A stretch of 64,000 nucleotides of DNA, from NCBI GenBank assembly GCA_948470475.1, contig OX419338.1:6769705-6833704 (forward strand), in the 5' to 3' direction. A model generated the notes under the pieces. It worked only from the letters and a program-made list of their open reading frames with translations. It had not been told where the DNA came from and made no database searches. Numbering within the stretch: position 1 is the stretch's first letter; the number at the start of each line of letters is the position of its first letter. Below are positions 1 through 10,700 of this stretch, in pieces. The translations under genes and the position numbers were made by a program. Source of the stretch: Galaxea fascicularis (Eukaryota > Cnidaria > Anthozoa > Scleractinia > Euphylliidae).

Positions 1-431
1 GGCCCGATTACATGACGAATTTCAGCCCGGGCTGAAATGTCAGCCCGGCCAACCTGGCTGAAATTTTTGTTGCGATTACATGACGAACTTCAGCCCGGGC
101 TGAAATATTAACTTTTCCTTCCTACTAGCAGCAGCCATCTTGTTTCCTGGAAAACAAAATCACTGCGCATGTCCAAGCTCACTATTCAGCCCGGGCTGAA
201 ATTCCGTTTCGATTACATGAGATTTTTTCAGATTTTCTGGCCCGTTTGCCCGGGCTGAAAATCCTAGCCAGGTTTGAGCAAACCGGGCTAGGATTTTCCG
301 CAGCCCGCGCTGAATTGCGCCCCGGGCTGAATCACTCTCCATGTAATCGACAATTTGATTTTAAGAGGATTTGTTTCAGAAGCCGGGCTTAAGTTTCAGC
401 CCGGGCTGAAATTCGCCATGTAATCGGGCCC
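1..431. repeat. MITE-like element made of CCCGGG palindrome modules
   Basis: The ends are inverted copies (GGCCCGATTACATG at 1-14, CATGTAATCGGGCCC at 417-431). Inside, the palindrome TTCAGCCCGGGCTGAA recurs near 21, 88, 185 and 393, with degenerate copies near 245 and 300-330. The first base may lie just left of the window. No coding capacity is seen. It is a non-autonomous DNA element with modular internal palindromes; the superfamily is not determined. Confidence 0.6.
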
Positions 432-1544
432 TTAGAGAAAGAAAAGATCGTTTTGATTGCGAATGTCTCAACAATTTTGCAACTGGTTCTAGCACAAGAT
501 ACGTGCTTCAACCTATTTTTTTTTATAAGAAAATGCCTTATCTTAATGCATCATTTTATTTGTCATTATGACTGTAACCCAAACAAATTTTGACTATGCG
601 GGAGGTGCAGGAAACATTACTAAAAAAGATACTTTAAAAGGAGATAACGGCACTATGGAAACATTCCATACCTTTAAGGAGTCGAATTTAAAACGCCAAT
701 CAGGAATCTCTCTCATTCGAGGCTTTTCTAGCGAGAGCTTAACGTCTACAAAATCTTTGGGTGTTGGCCTTAACGTTCGCCTCAGGTACAACACACAGTC
801 AGCTAAGGTGAGTGCTTTTATATTTGTAACTGTTCAAAATAGAGCAGCAGCAAGTTAGGCCCGGTTCAAACGTCAAACTTTACATGTGACGAATCTAATG
901 CAAGTGAGAGAAAACGATAGATTTTTCTCATTTTCATTAGATTCGGCTTAACATTTACCCATGTCAAACTAAACTGGTTTCAAATAGATGTGGGATGCTG
1001 GAACGTGATACCAGTGAGCTTTTTTAAACCCATCTACATCTCAAGCCATGTAGATGTAGATAAAGGTAGCATATACTTAAACTTTTTCTTCAATACAAGA
1101 GCAATGGATACTCGAGTTTTCTACACTCGCATTTTCTGCCCCTCACGACGCGTAAACGTTGTAGGGTTGAGCATACGCAGGTGGCTTTTCTTTCTGTGAA
1201 AAATTACTCCGGCCGCGTCGCAGAGTCGTCGTGCTCTGTATCCGTTCGGGGACTAATGCAGGGGACCAATGCAAAACTTTCGCCATTGTCTTCTTCCGAA
1301 GAAATAGAAGTGGTAGGGAAGGTGACAAATTTCAGTGATCTTGCTGCAGTACGTTTCAGAGTTGAAGGTGCGATTGTCGCAGTACAATCCACCTCCGTTT
1401 CAGTTGAATCTCACCGTACTCGCTTCGTTCTCATTACAGCTTCTTGTATTTCTCCTTTATCTCCTCTTGCACTGCTCGCAGGTGTGCTTTATTTTTTTTT
1501 AAAGTGAAGTAACTGCTTTAATATAACATTGGGAAAGGACGAAC
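432..1544. other. unassigned stretch with small inverted repeats
   Basis: No gene is supported. An imperfect hairpin at about 892-945 pairs GAATCTAATG with CATTAGATTC, and a short one lies near 1030-1065. An open frame from 568 reaches a good splice donor (AAG|GTGAGT) at 807/808. It could be an orphan exon, but nothing in its protein is recognised and no partner exon was found. Confidence 0.4.
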
Positions 1545-1999
1545 GTGTCGCTCAAGGAAAACACACTTAAATCGATTTCCAAGGCATTTCCCATCAGGCC
1601 CGGTATGTCCACAGATCCGTGCCGAAGACTCGTATTCTCGCAGTGGGGATTAGAAAGGACGGAACTACAGACTGAGGAAACAATCGTTTCCTATCGCGCC
1701 TGTGTACCTAGGAAACTCAATGTTGAGTTTGGTTAACAAGACTAAACTGTTAGGTCTGAAAGTAGACCAGAAACTCACCTGGGTGGCCAACGTGCTTAAA
1801 ACAAAGAAATGTTTTGCCAAAAAACTGGATTTGCTCAAACGTTCTAGTTTTTTGCCAAGAGCAATTTTAAAAGACTTTTGTTTTAAAGTGGTTCTTCCAG
1901 CTGTTAAGTATGGTTTAGTTCTGTGGGGTTCGTGTTGCAATTCTGATCTTTTAAGTCAATAGAACGGCTTCACTGTAGAGCGGCACTTATAATCTACAG
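1545..1999 (+). mobile_element. LINE reverse-transcriptase C-terminal fragment (left part)
   Basis: Frames in this stretch encode the region after the RT palm of a non-LTR retrotransposon: KLLGLKVDQKLTW, then a Lys-rich helix and KYGLVLWGS. At least one frameshift is present (two frames are needed around 1700). The text continues as SIERLHCRAALIIYS up to a TTAA, where a DNA element interrupts it. It is 5'-truncated and dead. The clade is not assigned. Confidence 0.7.
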
Positions 2000-2003
2000 T
2001 TAA

Positions 2004-3462
2004 GGTTACTGTAGACCTTCAAAGGCCAAATTTTTCGAATTTTTTTTCTTTGTTCCTGATATAGCTAACATATCAATTTAAAGTTTGGCGAAAAAAAAAT
2101 TAAAATAATTCAATGATCGCGAGATATCGGGGAAAAACTATTTTGGAGAAGAATTAATAAATAACCAAAGGCGTTATAATCCCATTAGCGGCTGTGGATT
2201 TTTCGCGGAAATCTTATCCAGGACTCAAATTGCAATCATTTGCATATTTTGTTTACATCGAAAGTTGTGCAGTTTCGCGTCGTTTAGGCCGCTGGTATCA
2301 GTGAATTTTTGTAATGTAGAGTCCGTGAATACTTACACTATGAATTCAACGAAAAGACAGACGACGCCTTGGACGAAAACTCGTAAAAAACCCGGGCCGA
2401 AGAAAAAGGAGAAAGGCGAAAATTTCGATGAAAGCAAGAAGAAGGAACTCGCCGCCAGTGACAAAGGCTCCTGGTTTGACCAGCCTTCAAGCGATGTTTC
2501 AGGAGTTTCACGAGTTTCACCTCCTTCAAATTCCAGAGATGTTGGTGCCAGTACTTTAAAGCTGGTGGCTTCGAAAGCTTCTACCTCTGGTTTAGCGGAA
2601 TCTGACTCGACTAGTGGCGATGAATCGAACGGAAGCACAGAATCGGAGGAATTGGAGTGTGAAGATGAGCCAAACACGCTGGCTTGTACTTTTTCTCTTT
2701 TCTGTTTTTCCAGACGCTTTTCTTTAACTTTACCCATTACTAGTATGTCGCCGCAATTACTATTTGACGGTGTTCGACTGCGACTGCAAAAATTCCCGCG
2801 AATTCAATGGGCTATTTTTGTTGCGGGCGCTCAGGTGTCTGAACCTTGCGTTTTATTGGTCGGCGGCATGACCCGGTTGACATCCGCTTTGATGAGGTGT
2901 GAAAAGCTTTCAAAACTTTGGGAGGCTGAAACTCGGACTTTATTTTTGCGTGGATTTCCTCGCTTCAAGCGAATTAATAGGGTATGTAGATTTGACGGAT
3001 TCTTATGAAATTTGGCCAAAATGTTCCTTGGTTATCAATGCGCAAAAGTGTGTGAGGCTTTTTTGATTTTCCAAATACTTCTTCTATTACGCGCTCTCAT
3101 GTGACGAAGATCGGAAAATATTCAATTCGCCACCTTCAAAGTGGATTTTCTCGGCAACCAATCGGAATATCGAAAAAGCCTCACACACTTTTGTAGTCTA
3201 TCACCTACTGATTGACACTGTGCAGTTTGTTTGGTCGTGCGTGCCAGCAGGAAGGCAGGTAATTCAGTTTAGCAAATAGTGTCACTTTTGCGTTTGAAGG
3301 CTTGCGTGCGCTTACCATTAAATCAAATCTTAAAAATGTTGATCTCTTCTGATTCTACATTTTATTAGCTTTACGATGATATATACTTTTCTATGGTTAT
3401 AGCGCAAGCGACGCGCATACGAATTATTCTTGGGAAGACACCCCTGAAGGTCTACAGTAACC
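2004..3462. mobile_element. TTAA-flanked DNA transposon inserted in a LINE
   Basis: The ends GGTTACTGTAGACCTTCA and TGAAGGTCTACAGTAACC are perfect inverted copies of 18 bp, flanked by TTAA at 2000-2003 and 3463-3466. Removing the element and one TTAA rejoins the LINE text on both sides. A TTAA target is typical of the piggyBac and Kolobok superfamilies. The interior has one open frame (2341 to about 3008) with a Lys/Pro-rich, then Ser/Glu-rich start. I do not recognise it as a transposase, so this is probably a non-autonomous or decayed copy. Confidence 0.75.
3043..3193. repeat. inner inverted repeat of the 2.0-3.5 kb TTAA element
   Basis: CAAAAGTGTGTGAGGCTTTTT at 3043 pairs with AAAAAGCCTCACACACTTTTG ending at 3193, about 110 bp apart. 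It looks like a small foldback unit nested in the larger element. Confidence 0.6.
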
Positions 3463-3466
3463 TTAA

Positions 3467-3620
3467 CTTAAGGATATGGCTTCGGAGGACGTGCTCAGAT
3501 ATGTTCAATGGCCTACCCTTTTTTTTATTTATTGTAAGTTAGATGTTCTTAGGCTTTTTTTATATGGCTCATAGCGAATCCTCACCGGTGATGAGAATAT
3601 TGGCACGTCTTGTGACGTCA
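3467..3620 (+). mobile_element. LINE fragment (right part, after the TTAA insertion)
   Basis: Directly after the right TTAA the frame reads LKDMASEDVLRYVQWPTLF and then, after a frameshift, CKLDVLRLFLYGS. This continues the LINE text interrupted at 1999. The fragment is decayed, with stops and frameshifts. Confidence 0.65.
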
Positions 3621-4647
3621 CAAGTCTAATTTGCATAAACCAAAATCTTGAATGACTCAGCAACCAAGAATGCTATTGTAATAAAATAAACGCCATTCTT
3701 CATCATTTTGAAAGCTCTTCCTAATAACCCAATAAAAATATTTCGTGTCATATACACTTTAAATGAAGATTATGTATGTATGCATGTATGTATAATTGTT
3801 TCTTTTGAGTGACATTTAGTCGCGTTTTGGAATAATTTATTCGCGAGAAAAATAAAACTCCTCAAGGGCTCTCAAAGAGCATCTTAAACGCAACTTTTGA
3901 TTGGCTTTTCATTACACAATGACTTAGCGATGCTTGGCTCTGTAGTAATTTTCACGTTATCTCCGGCTGATCTTTGCTAACAATGGGAAAGGAATGTGCC
4001 GCTCGTTTCAGCAGACGTTCGTTGGGGAGGAAAGATTGCGTGGCGAACCAAAAGAGCGTCTGCAAAGGAGACTATGTATTTAGTGATTCGGAGGACCTTA
4101 TACCTAAAGTTTGTGCACTGGACATATAGAACACGAAGCCCCAACTGCTGATCAAGGTTGTCCGCGAAACAAGAAATGACGGACAGTCCGATTTGTTTGA
4201 TGAATTTAAGAAAAGTTAACTCGAATCCCCAAATTTTGCTTTTATGTTCAAAATAATGTTGAATGTGGATAGAATCACATCATTTTTATTTTTTGAAGAA
4301 AACGACCACTTCATCCTCAGTTGGTACTTAGAATACAAAATGGCGCCTTGACTACACAGCACGACACGGAGAAACGTCGCGAGTCTTTCTAAATTTGGCC
4401 CATTGTTGACAGGAATTTTAGCCTTCCAATGGGTAAAAGTTTCAGTTTTCTTTAATTTTATGTTTTTTTTTCATGATCCGAGACGATCCGAGACGATCCG
4501 AGTCGATCTGAGTTGATCCGACCCGGACTGGCGGTCCGAGTTGATCCGGTCCGACTTTTGTACCTGCCTGTTAAAAATCGTGTTTACTTTTAGCACTGAG
4601 GAGGCACAGGCGTCCCAAGCTCATGTTTAGAGAAAGCGAAGAATTAA
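3621..4647. other. unassigned stretch with a degenerate minisatellite
   Basis: No gene is supported. At about 4476-4556 the motif GATCCGAGAC/GATCYGAGTY recurs about six times. At 4605-4623 there is an 18/19 match to the terminus of the large palindromic element at 36,142 (CACAGGCGKCCCAAGCTC). Confidence 0.5.
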
Positions 4648-4895
4648 GAGCGGCCGTCCGTAAATATCGCCTGGGGGCGTGCAAAATGAAAAAATCGAAA
4701 ATCCCCAAACTTTGTCAGAATATAGCTCTAGGTAAACTATTTCTAGAAAAATAACTTTTAGTTCGATTAGATTTTTCTTTTACGCGTGCGGCGACCGAGT
4801 CGGTTCCGGGGCTCACAGGTTGGGTTTCACCGGCTAAAGACAGTGCATTACTTAAAAATCGTTTAAAAATTAAAGAAGAAACAAACTCTGCTTCT
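4648..4895 (+). repeat. left terminal inverted repeat of the 9.6 kb transposon
   Basis: It begins GAGCGGCCGTCCGTAAATAT. It matches the reverse complement of 14015-14260 with scattered substitutions, mostly around 4800-4850. Confidence 0.85.
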
Positions 4896-4913
4896 GAAAA
4901 CCTCAGTAGTAAG

Positions 4914-6468
4914 TATGCCTGCCCATATGTAGCAATATTTAATCCTTGTTGATTTATATTTGATTTAAACTTATTTTCTTTTAAATTTAAACTTCATGTC
5001 CAAAATGTATTTAAATTTAAAATGAAATTCAATTTAAATTTAAACAAATTCAAATTTAAATTTAAACAATTTTTTTTATTTTATCTTGTTTTCCATTTAA
5101 ATTTAAACATTTAAAATTATTTTAAACCTTACTGCAATATTTTTTAAAATTGCTTAAGTTTGATTTAATCCTTTTTATTCATTTAAATTTAAACTTTCCA
5201 AATTTTATTTAAACTTACGAATTTGTATTTGATTTAAACTTCGAAATTCTATTTAATCTTCCTGGGACGAGCTCGGCCAGGGTCACGCGTATAGCAGGGT
5301 CACAAGTTCATCATCGGCGGCCATTAGTTTTTCGATGTCTCGTCAGTAAATATAGACGACGAAGGCACCGGTAGAGTGTCCAAATTACTAAGCGAAGCAT
5401 CCAGGCTTTTCCCTTCGTCCTACAGCCCTGCTGTGAATGCCAGTCGTTCAGCAGCGACGATCAATGAAACTCTCGGGTTCGCTTAGAGACTGCTTCGGGA
5501 AAGTACATGCACCGGCCTCCGTGGGCGACTGAACTGACAATAACATTTGCGACTGAGAGCGACATGTAAAAAGTGTTAACAGGCCTCCTAAATAGTATTG
5601 TGCGTGACGCGAAAGAAAACTGCAATAAAAAAAGTTTTCTTTCGCGTCACGCACGTCGGACTATAAAGCGAAGTAGGGACTACTCGTAGTCTACTATTTA
5701 GGAGCCCCCATTATCTCATATCGCAAGGGAAAATCCCAAAAAGGCATCCTACTTAAAGCGAACCGGTGCATCTGCAAACTGCAGATGTTTTGAGCAGGCC
5801 TGTTAACCCTTTTTACATGTCGCTCTCAGTCGCAAATGTTATTGTCAGTTCAGTCGCCCACGGAGGCCGGTGCATGTACTTTCCCGAAGCAGTCTCTAAG
5901 CGAACCCGAGAGTTTCATTGATCGTCGCTGCTGAACGACTGGCATTCACAGCAGGGCTGTAGGACGAAGGGAAAAGCCTGGATGCTTCGCTTAGTAATTT
6001 GGACACTCTACCGGTGCCTTCGTCGTCTATATTTACTGACGAGACATCGAAAAACTAATGGCCGCCGATGATGAACTTGTGACCCTGCTATACGCGTGAC
6101 CCTGGCCGAGCTCGTCCCAGGAAGATTAAATAGAATTTCGAAGTTTAAATCAAATACAAATTCGTAAGTTTAAATAAAATTTGGAAAGTTTAAATTTAAA
6201 TGAATAAAAAGGATTAAATCAAACTTAAGCAATTTTAAAAAATATTGCAGTAAGGTTTAAAATAATTTTAAATGTTTAAATTTAAATGGAAAACAAGATA
6301 AAATAAAAAAAATTGTTTAAATTTAAATTTGAATTTGTTTAAATTTAAATTGAATTTCATTTTAAATTTAAATACATTTTGGACATGAAGTTTAAATTTA
6401 AAAGAAAATAAGATCAAATCAAATATAAATCAACAAGGATTAAATATTGCTACATATGGGCAGGCATA
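4914..6468. mobile_element. 1.55 kb palindromic (foldback) element nested in the TTAA transposon
   Basis: The arms 4915-5586 and 5796-6467 are near-perfect inverted copies of about 672 bp around a 209 bp centre. Each end reads TATGCCTGCCC outward-in. AAG flanks both sides if the element is 4914-6468; alternatively TA is the target duplication. Long stretches of the arms are runs of TTTAAATTTAAA. No transposase is encoded, so it depends on another element for movement. Short frames inside are shadows of the palindrome. Confidence 0.8.
5600..5654. repeat. perfect 22-bp hairpin in the palindrome centre
   Basis: GTGCGTGACGCGAAAGAAAA and its complement form a 22-bp stem with an 11-base A-rich loop. 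It lies off-centre between the two long arms. Confidence 0.85.
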
Positions 6469-7613
6469 AAGAGTGCAAATTAAATAATATTTTCAATGTG
6501 AAATTTTCCTATTCGACAACAAACTGGATATTTTTCAGATTTTTAATTATTTTACCTAATTTGCTGATTTTTGACAGACAAAATATTGACAAAATTCGGA
6601 CTCAAAAATCACTTCTTGGTATACGGCTTTGAGGCATAACGTTCCTACAGATAGAAAGAGCAAGGTGTCTTCCTCAAATTAATGCAATAAAATTTTTGGG
6701 CAATCCAACGGGGAAAATATTCCAGCGCCAAATGAAAGTTGCCTTTGAGGTCAAATTCACGCCACTTTTGTCACGGTATGCCAAGGTGTTAAATCAACAA
6801 AAATGCTCTTTGGGGCAAAGAATGGCCAAAATCCCCCAAATCTCTTTGCAAAGGAACAATACTTATTATTTTCGACTTATTTGCATCTGTTTCGCCAGTT
6901 TTTTACTTAAATGAACCCGTTAACAGTCAAAATCCGTTTGCTGTTCAATGAATTAACAGCCGTGAACGGCACAGATCAACACGTTTCAATACTATCCATT
7001 GCTCATTTAAAAAGAACAATTTAGCCCACGTCAGCTTACATAAGGATATATGACTAAATATATTACTTATCTGTCATAAACTGACGAGGTATTGGAAATA
7101 AAACCGCTAAATACACGTTCTCTTCACATCTGTTGCGGAGCAATAGGACAATGCGTTACACACAGCTGTGGGGACTGGGGAGAGGAATGTCAGTTGTATG
7201 GGTGTGGGGTAAGTCAGATTTGTGCTGCACAGTGCAATAAACCCTCCCTGAAACTAAACAATGATCAAAGTGAAAATGATAAATCAGGGGGCTGATCGAA
7301 AGTATAAGGGACTGATTGCGAAACTTTAGAACCCAAAAAATATATAGCACCAGGACCAGATACCACATGTGCTGTCTGCTCGAAGAGTAGGAGAGAGAAC
7401 CTGGGAACGAGGTTGTTGTCTGCTATCTTGGGTTATCTCGTCTGCTGATCTTGAAATATTTACTTTAAGTCTAAAAGTGCTTTCAGATAAATCAGATAAG
7501 AAAAACTCCACCCTGAAAAATTTTTTCAAAGTAAACGTGTGATAGTTGAGTAATTCTCAGAGCCAGTACCAAAGCCACCTTGCTTCCGAGTTGAAGCCAA
7601 CACTCGTTGACGT
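6469..7613. other. 5' region of the transposon, upstream of its gene
   Basis: No exon is supported. Short open frames (for example 7092-7295, Cys-rich) lack splice signals linking them to the gene. The transposase promoter must lie here or further left, but no TATA or initiator can be assigned with confidence. Confidence 0.4.
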
Positions 7614-7797
7614 ATGGCATCGTGTGGATATTCCACGTTTGTTGGAGGGCCCTGTGGAGCTAGCCCTTCAAATCCTGCAGATGCAACGTGTGTAGCACTA
7701 GACAAATGCACAAAAGACGTCAAGTCTCACTTAAACCAATATGACTGCTTTGATTCGTCCTTGAAAACGGAAGCAGATATTCTTCTCGCAAGAGCAG
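7614..7797 (+). CDS. transposase gene exon 1
   Basis: It opens MASCGYSTFVGG after an in-frame TGA and ends at GCAG|GTAACT in phase 1. The tail ILLARAG joins the next exon's IFEVDD across a split Gly codon. Confidence 0.65.
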
Positions 7798-10700
7798 GTA
7801 ACTGATTTGCACTGTAAATAAATAAAGCCTTTCCGATGAGTTGATCAAGTTGATGCACTTTTACCGCTTGTTATTATATGTCATTCGTTTTATTTTATTT
7901 TATTCATTAATATTAATTTGTTTATGCGTGGCACCGCAACTCGAAAGACCTCTCAAAGGCGGCAACGTAGTTCCGGAATTTGACTTACTAACTGTTGATA
8001 CTAACAGCAAACACATTTTGCGATTACCACAGGATTGCTACATGAATTCACTGCGGCTTCTTTGTACATTTTGTTTCAGGGATTTTCGAAGTCGATGATA
8101 ATCATATTAAAATGTCGATTTGTCCACGACATCGAGACGCCTTTGGTATACGATGGCGTAGCGGCAAAAGAACATGTTCCGCTCCAAAAGACTGGGCGGC
8201 GCATAAGAGTAAACAAGTCAAGGGAGATCGGGGTATCACCCTACCACAATGTAAAAGGATCTTTAGGCTCACTTCAGTGCTTGTTCCAGTTGCGTCTCGT
8301 AAGTAATAAAGATAATGCTAAGAATTGCACAATCCTCTAGTCCCTGGGAGCTGCGTATGCAGCCGAAAGAAACCCGGCTAGATGTTAAGTCTGGTCTGTG
8401 GCGTAGGCTGGGGACTGGTACTTAAAATATAGAAACAATTAGCTTCCATGAACAAAAAGCTTTATGACCAAATCCTAACTCGATGGGGGTCAAATGCATG
8501 TCTAAATCAGTGATTAAAACCACATTCGCTGTGTTACAGACACCAACCAAATTTGCAGTGATTATGGAGATTCCACTACATTATTTCACGAAGGCTGAAA
8601 TGGATATTCCGCAGATTTTATCGCTGAATAAAGAAGATGGGAAATGTACTCATGAGTTGTTATTTTTCTGTTTTAATTTTAGCCATTTGTAAAAAATGTC
8701 GGCTGGTGCTTGCATCAGGGGCACCTTCATCCCCGTGTGAAACAAAAGAAGATGTCCCCCCTCCAATCGCAAAAGAGAAACGAGACGTCTGCACATCATT
8801 TGCTTCATCACCGTCCATTTCAAAAGAGGATGTTTCTTTCAAAGTCCAACAAGCAAAGGCAAAGGTCCTGTCAGTTGTTGACACTGACGAAACTGACTCG
8901 GTAATATATTATAATCATCAGAATCAGAGACAGGATTTGGAATTGAAACAGTTTTCAAATGGCTCCTTCTTGGGGCCTCAACTAAAAAAAACCACATGCA
9001 CACAAAGAAACAGATGGAGGAAGGAGGATTGTTTTAAATTAGATCTGCAATTTGTTTTGCAGTTCAAAACATGTAGAATTAAATCGATGACTAAATTTTT
9101 TTTTTAAAATAAAAGCTACAGTTTTCATCATCTTCATCATTATCATCGGCCCAATCATCGTCATTGTCATTATTTTGTATTACTGTGATAGTCGCTTATA
9201 GCTTCTTAACTCCTTATATCATTTTATTATTCTCTTTCTTAATTTGGCTTTCTCTTTTCTTCTTTTCTCTTTTATATTTCAGGACAATGAAAGTACCTCT
9301 GGTTTAAGTCAAGCCATGAAAAACCTCGAACTTGTTTCGTTCGACAGTAGCCCTTACGCTACAGAAAGTACCGGCAGCAGCAGCGGTAGTGCGAATGATT
9401 CATCAATCGAAAACCAAACGCTTCGTCGCTTAAAGCTGAATGAATTTTTAAGTGTATGTGGCAGGGAAACTGTGAATCAACCGAAAAAAAGTTGGGAGCA
9501 ACTAAGCACGCGAACTAAAAATGTTCGCGTATCTAAAGCAAAAGATGCTGTCGTTGCGTCGTTAGAGGTCATTTCTCCTGGAAACCCGGCAGCCCTATGG
9601 GAAGCAATGAAAAGCTCACAGTCTGTAGAAAAAGCCTTGGGCACAGAAAATCAATCTCCGTTGGATAAGAAGTACCTGGAAGCGTTAGCAGAGACCTATC
9701 AGAATGCAAGTAGTTGGGACACCCGCCGACAGGTGTTGTCAATAATGGCTGATTTGACACCGTACTCTGTTTTGCAGCAATTTATTCCTGGCATCACCGA
9801 CTACAGAATCAAAGTAGCTCGCCAACATTCCATCGAGCATGGACGCGGTGTTCCCTTGCCTGCCGCCAAGAGCCCTAGACTCAGGGTAGACGAAATCCAG
9901 CTCGATCATTTTTTAAGCTTCATTACCAGTCCCCACGTGGTCCAAGATCTACCGTTTGGCCAACGCTACCTGTACCTATCAAACGGCAAGGTACTCGAAA
10001 CACCTAATGTGATAAGGTCCATGATACCACAGCGCATAATTGATCAGTATAACCAGTTCTGCTTGGAGACGAATTTTTCTCCGTTCAGCCCGTCCACAAT
10101 GTTACGAATATTGTCATCGTGTACCGCTACAGTAAGAAAGTCACTTCAAGGACTAGACTACTTTGCCGCTGAAGGAGCAAAAGCCTTTAACGATTTGCTA
10201 AAATTAGTTGCAAGGACTGGAGACAGACAGTGGGTCGTTAGATGCGAGCAAGCTCTGAAAGAGGGAAAACAGTATTTGAAAACGGACTACAAGGTAGATA
10301 TTTTAGAACCATTTATAATATAAACACTGAAAGGGTAATCACATAAAAGAAATAAATATGCAAAGGCGATCAGTTGAACCCTTAAAAATTATTGTAGCTA
10401 TGCCTACCTTTTATGCTTAGTTACCCCTTTTATACTATTAAATAAATTTAATTGTATGACCGCAGTAAAAGATGTGTGATAAATCGTGTCTAGTTTTTTG
10501 GCCAATCATAGGTTGATGATTTCTTTTTTAAGATGTTGAATTCAAAATTTACCCAGAAATTTCAAAAACACAATGAAGAAATTCTTCTTTGTAGATATAG
10601 CTTATTATTTTTGTTCTGACTACTTTCTCGCAGGTTCATATCACCATCCAGTATCCCCGACCACTGTAGTGCGTACGCCCTAACTGATACAAAAGAAGAG

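Noticed and set aside
568..858. 96-codon ORF with a good splice donor
   Set aside because: No homology is recognised and no partner exon or promoter was found. Noted only as a possible orphan exon.
2265..3008. 247-codon ORF as a host gene
   Set aside because: It lies wholly inside a TTAA-flanked element and its second half is low-information sequence. Its opposite strand is also open, so the frame may be by chance.
4960..5240. Phased TTTAAATTTAAA tract as a replication origin or matrix attachment site
   Set aside because: It belongs to the palindromic element's arm and is mirrored in the other arm. There is no independent support for such a role.
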